From an uncultured Clostridia bacterium (GTDB lineage: Bacteria; Bacillota; Clostridia; Christensenellales; UBA1242): a DNA stretch of 18,912 bases. The stretch covers positions 1 through 18,912 of the forward strand of contig CANPWT010000017.1 in NCBI GenBank assembly GCA_947584775.1, in the 5' to 3' direction. Made by a program: the position numbers and the translations under genes. A model generated the notes under the pieces. The model ran no database searches. It saw nothing but the letters and a program-made list of their open reading frames with translations, and was not told where the DNA came from. Positions within the stretch are counted from its first letter, which is position 1; each line of letters starts with the position of its first letter. Positions 12,946 to 18,912 of the stretch are shown in pieces.

Positions 12946-14790
12946 ATGAAAAAAAATATTATTTTTGTAGATTATTTTAATACTGTTGTTTTACGAAAGC
13001 ATTCGGCTGAGGATGTTGTTTTTTTATGGGCAAAAAAATTAAGTGAAAAATATAAAAGTATATCTAGCGAAAAATTTTATTCCCTATATTTGGCTTGCTC
13101 TAAATTTTTGTTTAAAAAAGCGCTTGAATTACACGGCGAATACGAATTTGCAATAGAAGAACTATTACAAGAAATGCAAAACAGAATTAAAATTTATGCC
13201 TTGGCGGACATTGATGATGATTTTTGCACATATGCTTTAAAAACTTATATTCAAACAGAAAAAGAAAATCAAATTATAAACAAAAAAGTTGTAAATTTTT
13301 TATACAATCAAAAACAACTTGGCAAAAAAATTTATATAGTTTCCGATTTCTATTGCAATAAAAACATACTTCAATTTTGGTTGGAAAATTTAAAAATTGA
13401 TAGTCTGTTTGAAAATATTTTTGTTTCGTGCGATTATTATCTATCTAAAAAAACAGGTGCTTTGTATAAATTAGCGATTGAAACTTTAAATATAGACGCT
13501 AAAGTTCAAATGTTTGGCGACAATAAATTAGCAGATTATTTAATGCCCAAAAAATTAGGCATTGCTGCCAAGCATCTGAAAATTTATAACCCCAAAAATA
13601 AACTTGTGTGCTCACCAAAAATCGGTTTAAACATACCGCAAAATTATAATAAAATTTTTAAACTTTATGGTGGAAAATATAATTTTTCTAACTATGCTTT
13701 TCCACTATTTTTATTTACACAAAGATTGGCAGACAAGGTTAAAGAATTAAATATAAAAGATTTATATTTTTTATCACGCGAGGGTAAATTTTTAAAAAAA
13801 TTATTTGACGAGTACAAAACAAAAAATAATATTAAAGTTCAGACTCATTATTTATTGGTTTCTAGAAAATCAATTTTAACTGCATCGTTAAAGCCTATTG
13901 AAGAAGAAACTTTTGCAGAAATTATTAAAGAAGTTGGTACAATAAATTTGACAAATGTTTTACTAACCATTGGTTTTAGCGAAGAAGAAATTGAAATTAT
14001 AAAAAATCAAACACAATTAGATTTTGAAATTGAATTACCAAATTTTGTTTGTTCCGCCCAATTTAACATATTAAAACAAAATAAAACTTTTTTGGCAGTA
14101 TATAATCAACATCGACACGCGCAAAACAAACTTTTTAAACTATATATGGACGAAAATACAGTTAAAAGTGATAATATATATTTAGTTGATGTTGGCTGGC
14201 GCGGCACAATGCAAGATTTAATTTTCAAATTTTGTTCGGGCAAGGTTAATTGCGTAGGTTTTTATTTGGGTTATCTTTGCTCTGCCGACATATGTTTAAA
14301 CAATTTAAAATATGGTTTACTATACTCAGATTGCCCTTATTACCCCGATTCCGATATGCAAATTTTTTACTATAATATATTTTGGCATGAAGAAATTTTG
14401 CGTGCTGACCATGGTTCAATAATTGGATATAATCTAGACCAAAATAGCCAAAAAGTTGCACCTATTTTAGAATATAAACAAGATGAAATTAATTGTTTAA
14501 ACAGTATATTAAAATTGCAAGAGCAAATTTTTTACAAATTTAAACTTATTTTAAATGAAGAAAATAACAAAAATTTCCCATTAATCGCTAGAAACTGTTT
14601 TATTAAAATGATTAAACGCTCATCACTTGCCGATTTGTTATGGATGATAAATTCTGAAAATAGCCATTATGATAATTTTGCAAGAAATAAATATACAATG
14701 CGTACTAGTAAAATTAAAAAATTAATTATTTATTATTTGAAAAAATTAAAATACATGGTAAAATATTCAAAATTTTATAAAACACATTAA
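12946..14790 (+). CDS. HAD-superfamily protein with large C-terminal extension (COG5610-like), glycan cluster
   Basis: A 614-residue protein in two parts. Residues 1 to about 215 form a HAD-like domain: motif I DYFNT (9-13), motif II SD at 133-134, motif III Lys at 168-169 (SKKTG) and motif IV GDN at 191-193. The usual second Asp of motif I (DxDxT) is Phe, a variation shared with HAD-like proteins of bacterial polysaccharide clusters (DIFDT type). Residues about 230-614 have recurring blocks of this group (LYFLSREGKFLKKLF, HYLLVSRKSI, YLVDVGWRGTMQDLIFKF, NCVGFYLGYL). They look enzyme-like but belong to no glycosyltransferase fold I can name. The end is basic with an amphipathic helix. No Shine-Dalgarno is visible before the ATG; AAGGAAG lies about 25 bases upstream. 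The gene is more A/T-rich than its neighbours. Its role in the operon is unknown. Confidence 0.8.
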   Translation: MKKNIIFVDYFNTVVLRKHSAEDVVFLWAKKLSEKYKSISSEKFYSLYLACSKFLFKKALELHGEYEFAIEELLQEMQNRIKIYALADIDDDFCTYALKTYIQTEKENQIINKKVVNFLYNQKQLGKKIYIVSDFYCNKNILQFWLENLKIDSLFENIFVSCDYYLSKKTGALYKLAIETLNIDAKVQMFGDNKLADYLMPKKLGIAAKHLKIYNPKNKLVCSPKIGLNIPQNYNKIFKLYGGKYNFSNYAFPLFLFTQRLADKVKELNIKDLYFLSREGKFLKKLFDEYKTKNNIKVQTHYLLVSRKSILTASLKPIEEETFAEIIKEVGTINLTNVLLTIGFSEEEIEIIKNQTQLDFEIELPNFVCSAQFNILKQNKTFLAVYNQHRHAQNKLFKLYMDENTVKSDNIYLVDVGWRGTMQDLIFKFCSGKVNCVGFYLGYLCSADICLNNLKYGLLYSDCPYYPDSDMQIFYYNIFWHEEILRADHGSIIGYNLDQNSQKVAPILEYKQDEINCLNSILKLQEQIFYKFKLILNEENNKNFPLIARNCFIKMIKRSSLADLLWMINSENSHYDNFARNKYTMRTSKIKKLIIYYLKKLKYMVKYSKFYKTH

Positions 14791-14809
14791 AAATTTTGGG
14801 GTTAATAAA

Positions 14810-15955
14810 ATGCAAACAATCGTATTTATTATGCCATCTTTTAGTTTGGCAGTTGATGGTTCAAACGGCGGTGCCATTGAACAACTTATGTGTAATCTAA
14901 TTGAAGTTAATGAACAACAAAAATGTTTTAACTTTGTTTTTATTACCCCCGCTAGTGTTTTACAAAGTTATAAACAAACCCAAATTTATAAAATTAGACC
15001 AAGAAATTTTATGGACGAATTAAAAAGGATTTTTTACTTCCCACTTAAAAAATTAAAAATTGTAAAATCTTACACAACTTCATATTACTCCAAAGCGTTT
15101 AAAGTAACAAAGCAATTAAAACCAGATAAAATAGTTATTGAAGGAAATTATCCAAATAACATTAAAGCCTTTTCAGACTATTTTGGCAAAGAAAATTTAT
15201 ACTTGCATGTTCATCATCAAATTTTAGACAAAACAGACATTTCAAAATATTTTGGCACATTAATTTCTGTAAGCAAATTTATTGAACAAGATTGGAAAAA
15301 TTCAAACAAAATATCTTCAAAATTAAATTATGAAACTTTGTTTAATTGTTTATCTAACGATACATTTTTTAACAAAATATCTAATTCAGAAAAAATTGAA
15401 TTGCGCAAAAAACTAGGTTTCAACAATGACGATTTTGTTTTACTATATGTGGGACGGCTTATAAAGGAAAAAGGAATTGATATATTAATTAATGCTATTA
15501 ACCGTATAGAAAACCCAAAAATTAAACTGCTTATTGTGGGCGAATCTGTTTTCAAAAACTCTAAACAAACCCCTTTTACAAAAAATTTACAAACATTGTG
15601 TTCCGATATTCCAGACCGCGTTATATTTACCGGCTTTATTCCTAACACTGAATTGCATAAATATTATCGCATTGCAGATGTGCACATCGTCCCTAGCGTG
15701 TATGAGGAGGCGGCTGGCTTGGTTGCGCAAGAAGGGAAAGTTGTTGGCCTAAGGCAAATAATTACAAATTCCGGCGGGCTAAAAGAATATGCAAGCAAAA
15801 ATGCGGTTGTTGTTGATAGAAAAAATTTGGAAGACAATTTAGTTAAAAGCATTAACTTTTTATACACTCATAGAACGGATGTTAATACTGATAACGAACC
15901 GCCTTACACAAAGGAATATTATTATCAAACTTTTAAAAATATTATGGAGAAATAA
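14810..15955 (+). CDS. Glycosyltransferase family 4
   Basis: A 381-residue GT-B enzyme. The N-terminal domain has the GGAIEQL loop and a VHHQILDKTDI segment near residue 135. The linker reaches ISVSKFIEQDW. The donor domain has LLYVGRLIKEKGIDILINAI (K of the GRLxxEKG motif), LLIVGES, the IFTGFIPNTEL strand, and the retaining EX7E motif at E300-E308 (EAAGLVAQE). This arrangement is typical of enzymes that add hexoses in capsule or teichoic-type glycan assembly. The start lies 19 bases after the HAD gene. A weak GGGG (14797-14800) nine bases before the ATG is the only ribosome binding site candidate. Its stop TAA is immediately followed by the next gene's ATG, a sign of translational coupling. 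Confidence 0.92.
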   Translation: MQTIVFIMPSFSLAVDGSNGGAIEQLMCNLIEVNEQQKCFNFVFITPASVLQSYKQTQIYKIRPRNFMDELKRIFYFPLKKLKIVKSYTTSYYSKAFKVTKQLKPDKIVIEGNYPNNIKAFSDYFGKENLYLHVHHQILDKTDISKYFGTLISVSKFIEQDWKNSNKISSKLNYETLFNCLSNDTFFNKISNSEKIELRKKLGFNNDDFVLLYVGRLIKEKGIDILINAINRIENPKIKLLIVGESVFKNSKQTPFTKNLQTLCSDIPDRVIFTGFIPNTELHKYYRIADVHIVPSVYEEAAGLVAQEGKVVGLRQIITNSGGLKEYASKNAVVVDRKNLEDNLVKSINFLYTHRTDVNTDNEPPYTKEYYYQTFKNIMEK

Positions 15956-16828
15956 ATGAAAGATATAACAGTTGTAACCGCATTTTTTGATATTGGCAGA
16001 GGAAATTATTCCGATTTTCAAAGAAGCAGCGAAAAATATATTCAATGGTTTGCGCGCTGGGCAAGATTAAAAAACAAATTGATTGTTTATTTGCAGGACG
16101 ATGAAATTGCTAAAAAAGTTAAAGAAATAAGGGATTTGTATGGGCTTGGCGATAACACAATAATTGAAAAAATTGAAGATGTTGAACAAATAAACAGCAA
16201 TATTTTGTTAAGATGGAAACAGATTGAAAACAATAAAGATTTTATTGAATATCGCAATTTAAAAGCCAACCCCGAAAATAAGGCGATGTACAATTATGTA
16301 AATTTAATAAAATCTTACTTTATGGCGGACGCAAGCAAAAAATATGTTGAAGAAAACAGCCAAGTTGCCTGGATTGATTTTGGCTTTGAACATGGCGGCG
16401 AAGTGTTTGAAGATGAAAACGATTATTCGTTTTTGTGGGAATATGATTTTGGGAACAAAATAACTTTGTTTTACAAAAATGAAATTACAACAGACCCTAT
16501 TTTTAAAATAATTAAAACTTTTCAGCCCGATTGCATTTTAGGTAGTTTAATTGTTGCTCCAAAATCGTTATGCGAAAAATTTTGGAAAATTAATTTGGAT
16601 AGTGCCAACATTTTAGCAGATATAGGCTTTATGGACGACGACCAACTAATTTATTTGTTGTCATACAGGCGCAATCCAGAGTTGTTTAACCTTGTAAAAA
16701 GTGATTGGTTCCTCGCCATAAAACAGTGCGGGGGGGGGCATATCAAACTAAAAAAATTACAAAACAAAAAACTTTCATTGTTTACAAGAATCAAAAACAA
16801 AATAAAAAAAATTTTAAATAAAAAATAG
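15956..16828 (+). CDS. HtrL/YibB (WlaTC)-family protein with an internal G9 tract
   Basis: A 290-residue protein beginning DITVVTAFFDIGRGN, the signature start of the HtrL/YibB family, whose members sit in lipooligosaccharide and polysaccharide clusters and are thought to be glycosyltransferases. Other family-like blocks are LIVYLQDDE, NYVNLIKSYFMADASKKY, QVAWIDFGFEHGG and MDDDQLIYLLSY, followed by LVKSDWFLAIKQC. Codons 259-261 are nine consecutive Gs (16730-16738), very unusual in DNA this A/T-rich. The frame is intact here. Loss of one G would stop translation after 264 residues. Gain of one G would replace the last 29 residues by 27 others. The native tail is Lys-rich (RIKNKIKKILNKK). GGAG lies six bases before the ATG, inside the preceding gene. 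The catalytic activity is inferred, not shown. Confidence 0.87.
   Translation: MKDITVVTAFFDIGRGNYSDFQRSSEKYIQWFARWARLKNKLIVYLQDDEIAKKVKEIRDLYGLGDNTIIEKIEDVEQINSNILLRWKQIENNKDFIEYRNLKANPENKAMYNYVNLIKSYFMADASKKYVEENSQVAWIDFGFEHGGEVFEDENDYSFLWEYDFGNKITLFYKNEITTDPIFKIIKTFQPDCILGSLIVAPKSLCEKFWKINLDSANILADIGFMDDDQLIYLLSYRRNPELFNLVKSDWFLAIKQCGGGHIKLKKLQNKKLSLFTRIKNKIKKILNKK
16730..16738 (+). repeat. Poly-G (G9) tract inside the HtrL/YibB-like gene
   Basis: Nine uninterrupted Gs lie in frame as three Gly codons, preceded by C and followed by CA. I noticed no other G or C run approaching this length in the window. Such tracts slip during replication in many bacteria and switch surface-glycan genes on and off. 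Confidence 0.85.
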
Positions 16829-16837
16829 AAGGTTATA

Positions 16838-18376
16838 ATGGAAACGAGAACTCAAAACGTAAAACGTAACATAATTTTTAACATTTTTAAATATATTGCA
16901 CAAATTGTTTTGCAATTTGTTTTGCGTACCGCTTTAATTTACTTTTTGGGGATTGAATATATTGGGCTAAATGGTTTGTTTAGCAACATATTTGCCTTTT
17001 TAAACCTCGCCGAACTTGGCGTTGGCTCGGCAATTGTGTTTGCAATGTATAAGCCTATCGCAGAAAACGATATGGAAACAGTAAAAGCGCTACAAAACTT
17101 GTATAAGAAATTTTATTTAGGCCTTGCTCTATTTATTCTGGTTGTTGGCGGCATTTTAACTCCATTTATTAAATTGTTTATAAAAGATGGCACTCCTGCT
17201 GATGTCAATATTTATATTTTATTTTTAATGTATTTATTTAACGCCGTAGTAAGTTATTTTTGCGCACACAAAAGGTCGCTATTGCTTGCTTTTCAGCGAA
17301 ATGATATCGAAAATAAAGTTTCCACATTGTGTTTATTTATTTTAATTTCTGTTCAAATTTTAGTTTTATTTATAACCAAAAACTTTTACGCTTACTTTTC
17401 TGTTAATATTTTTACCACTATTTTAGAGTGCATTTTGATAACTGTTGTAACAAATAAACGTTTTCCGCAAGCAAACGGAAAAGGTAAAAATTTAGATAAA
17501 TCTGTTACAAAATCTATAACAAAAAATGTGTTAGCGTTAAGCATGCACAAAATTGGTGGAGCAGTTGTGTTTGCAACAGATAACATTCTAATTTCAAGTT
17601 TTTTTGGGCTTGTTGTTCTGGGCGTTTATACAAATTACACCTTTATAACAAATAGTTTAATTACATTGTTTGCGTTAGTTATAACTGCCTTAACCGGCAG
17701 TGTAGGCAATTTGATAGCAAGCAACGATGAAAAATATACATACGAAAAATTTAAGCAAATCAACTTTCTATTTTCTATTTTATCGGCATTTTGCACAATT
17801 TGCTTATTTGTGTTGTTCCAGCCTTTTATTCAAACTTGGACGCAAAACAGCCAATATCTATTAAGTATTTCATCGGTGTTCTTTATTTGTCTTAGTTTTT
17901 ATTTTACAAAAATGCGCACGGGCACACAAATTTTTAAAGATTGTGCGGGGCTCTTTTGGCAGGACAGGTGGAAACCTATTGCCGAAGCAGTAATTAACCT
18001 AGTTACCTCCATAATACTTGCAAAATTTATTGGTATTAACGGCATATTTTTAGGAACAATTATAAGCACACTTGCTGCTCCATTTTGGGTTGAACCATTA
18101 GTTTTATACAAGCATTATTTTAAAAGAAATGTGGGAAGTTATTTTTTAAGATATATATTTGATTTTGTGGTTATGCTTGGCGTGGGGGCGGTTTGCTATT
18201 TCGTTTGCAGTTTCATTCCAACGGGCGGGCTTTGGCTTTTAGTTGCTAAATTTGCGGCCTGCATTTCACTGTGCGCTGTGCTGCTAATTTTAGCCTATTG
18301 CTGGACAAAAGAATTTAAAGAAAGTATGGTTTTATTAAAGCAAATGCTGGGCTTTGGCAAGCGCAAAAACAAATAA
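16838..18376 (+). CDS. Wzx-like polysaccharide flippase (MOP superfamily)
   Basis: A 512-residue, highly hydrophobic protein with 12-14 predicted transmembrane segments. The N-terminal block, VLRTALIYFLGIEYIGLNGLF followed by SNIFAFLNLAELGVGSAIVFAMYKPIAE, is characteristic of the flippase group found in Gram-positive capsule and exopolysaccharide clusters. It presumably moves the undecaprenyl-linked oligosaccharide built by the upstream transferases to the outer face. The C-terminus is short and basic (FGKRKNK). GAAGG precedes the ATG by six bases, ten bases after the HtrL/YibB-like gene. It is the last gene of the operon and is followed by a terminator. It is distinct from the SpoVB-like flippase at the other end of the window, which has a different N-terminal signature. 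Confidence 0.93.
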   Translation: METRTQNVKRNIIFNIFKYIAQIVLQFVLRTALIYFLGIEYIGLNGLFSNIFAFLNLAELGVGSAIVFAMYKPIAENDMETVKALQNLYKKFYLGLALFILVVGGILTPFIKLFIKDGTPADVNIYILFLMYLFNAVVSYFCAHKRSLLLAFQRNDIENKVSTLCLFILISVQILVLFITKNFYAYFSVNIFTTILECILITVVTNKRFPQANGKGKNLDKSVTKSITKNVLALSMHKIGGAVVFATDNILISSFFGLVVLGVYTNYTFITNSLITLFALVITALTGSVGNLIASNDEKYTYEKFKQINFLFSILSAFCTICLFVLFQPFIQTWTQNSQYLLSISSVFFICLSFYFTKMRTGTQIFKDCAGLFWQDRWKPIAEAVINLVTSIILAKFIGINGIFLGTIISTLAAPFWVEPLVLYKHYFKRNVGSYFLRYIFDFVVMLGVGAVCYFVCSFIPTGGLWLLVAKFAACISLCAVLLILAYCWTKEFKESMVLLKQMLGFGKRKNK

Positions 18377-18382
18377 AAAACA

Positions 18383-18427
18383 ACGAACCAAAAATGGAAT
18401 TGCTCCCATTATGGTCCGTTTTTTTAT
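18383..18427. terminator. Rho-independent terminator after the glycan operon
   Basis: An outer stem pairs ACGAACCA with TGGTCCGT (one mismatch). An inner stem pairs AATGG with CCATT around AATTGCTC. Seven Ts follow on the plus strand. The A-run on the left gives a T-run for the converging collagen-like gene, so it may act in both directions. Confidence 0.8.
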
Positions 18428-18912
18428 AGGCCTTGAACTATAACGTATGTGTTTGAAAACCTTGTGGTGCTGTCGCTTGTTACGGCAACTTCGAGGGTGG
18501 ATTCCTCTTTAGTAACATTGTAAAAATATTCTCCGCCTAAAAAACTTTTCGCGTTTATTGGACCTTCCCTGACCGTTACATCCGTTTGGTTGCCGTCAAA
18601 TTCCAACCAAATTTTAGGGGCTACCGTGCTGCTTGAATTGGCGGTTGTGCCGTATCTTACAAAATATAGCCCTCTTTTCAGTTTTATTGTGTTTATGCCA
18701 TCGTCAAGCGTGACATCTGTTTGGCGGGATGGATATTGTTGTTCAAGCACAAAAACCGGGTCGTTTTGCAGAGTTTCGCTTCCTGCGGTGAAAAATGCAA
18801 CAAGTCGCACTGCTGGCAAGCCAGATGGGCCTGGGTCTCCCGCATCGCCTTTTGGTCCAGGGTCACCTTTTGCGGTAAATATATGCCTGACGAGGTAGGA
18901 CTTCAGATCGAT
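18424..18912 (-). CDS. Collagen-like repeat protein, C-terminal part (5' end outside window)
   Basis: The frame is open to the right edge, so the N-terminus is missing; 162 residues are visible. After about 15 residues come six Gly-X-Y triplets (GDP GPK GDA GDP GPS GLP, 18814-18867), a short collagen-like stretch. A roughly 130-residue domain rich in predicted beta strands follows. Its V/F/Y-alternating segments (TIKLKRGLYFVRYG, KIWLEFDG, GEYFYNV, STLEVAVTS, NTYVIVQGL) have the look of a trimeric jelly-roll head, as in BclA-type exosporium or phage tail-fibre collagen-like proteins. I cannot assign the head to a named family. Base composition is more G/C-rich than in the neighbouring glycan operon. 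A TTG within the GLP triplet is open as a start but is internal. Possible roles are surface appendage, spore-surface fibre or phage-related fibre. Confidence 0.75.
   Translation of the reverse strand: MDLKSYLVRHIFTAKGDPGPKGDAGDPGPSGLPAVRLVAFFTAGSETLQNDPVFVLEQQYPSRQTDVTLDDGINTIKLKRGLYFVRYGTTANSSSTVAPKIWLEFDGNQTDVTVREGPINAKSFLGGEYFYNVTKEESTLEVAVTSDSTTRFSNTYVIVQGL

Noticed and set aside
12946..12960. A8 run at the start of the HAD gene as a phase-variation tract
   Set aside because: A and T runs of this length are common across this A/T-rich window and encode ordinary Lys/Asn codons, so it does not stand out as the G9 tract does.

Overview
The window looks like a chromosomal segment of a low-GC Gram-positive bacterium (Bacillota, probably Clostridia-like). 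Evidence for this is the strong A+T bias, AGGAGG-type ribosome binding sites, sigma-A-like promoters, A/T-rich Rho-independent terminators, and homologues of SpoVB and SpoVT. UGG encodes Trp, and TAA, TAG and TGA all end genes, so the standard bacterial code fits. No tRNA, rRNA, CRISPR array or insertion sequence was seen.

Left part (1-5702), mostly housekeeping. The C-terminal half of an M14 zinc carboxypeptidase overlaps tadA (tRNA adenosine deaminase). A bidirectional terminator follows. The minus strand then carries spoVB (lipid flippase) followed by an HU-type protein whose DNA-kinking arm Pro63 is Phe. Divergent from spoVB is dus (tRNA-dihydrouridine synthase), which ends at another bidirectional terminator.

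Central metabolic operon (8057 down to 3964, minus strand): xfp (phosphoketolase), ldh (L-lactate dehydrogenase) and a sugar isomerase/epimerase-like TIM-barrel protein. Together they suggest carbohydrate fermentation through phosphoketolase with lactate as an electron sink.

Intergenic region 8058-8553 is unusually structured. It holds a probable xfp promoter, a terminator for spoVT, about 95 bp of T-tracts phased near the helical repeat (predicted curved DNA), and 75-bp tandem repeats. The repeats are in-frame copies of the last 17 codons and stop of the spoVT-like gene. The copies differ almost only by synonymous or Ala/Ser changes.

Right part (9223-18376, plus strand): one tightly packed surface-glycan operon. 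It encodes a GT4, a GT2, a GT32/OCH1-like enzyme, a second GT2, a large HAD-domain protein, a second GT4, an HtrL/YibB-family protein carrying a G9 tract, and a Wzx-like flippase. A strong extended -10 promoter drives it, back to back with the promoter of the SpoVT/AbrB-like regulator, and the two share repeated TTAACCAAT/ATTGTTAAA half-sites. A terminator ends the operon. Converging on it from the right edge is a partial collagen-like (Gly-X-Y) protein with a beta-rich C-terminal domain, probably a surface or spore-surface protein.

The best candidates for something new are the coding-conserved tandem 3'-end repeats, the G9 tract as a possible phase-variation site, the shared operator-like region between regulator and glycan operon, the HU Pro63-to-Phe change, and the phased T-tract block.
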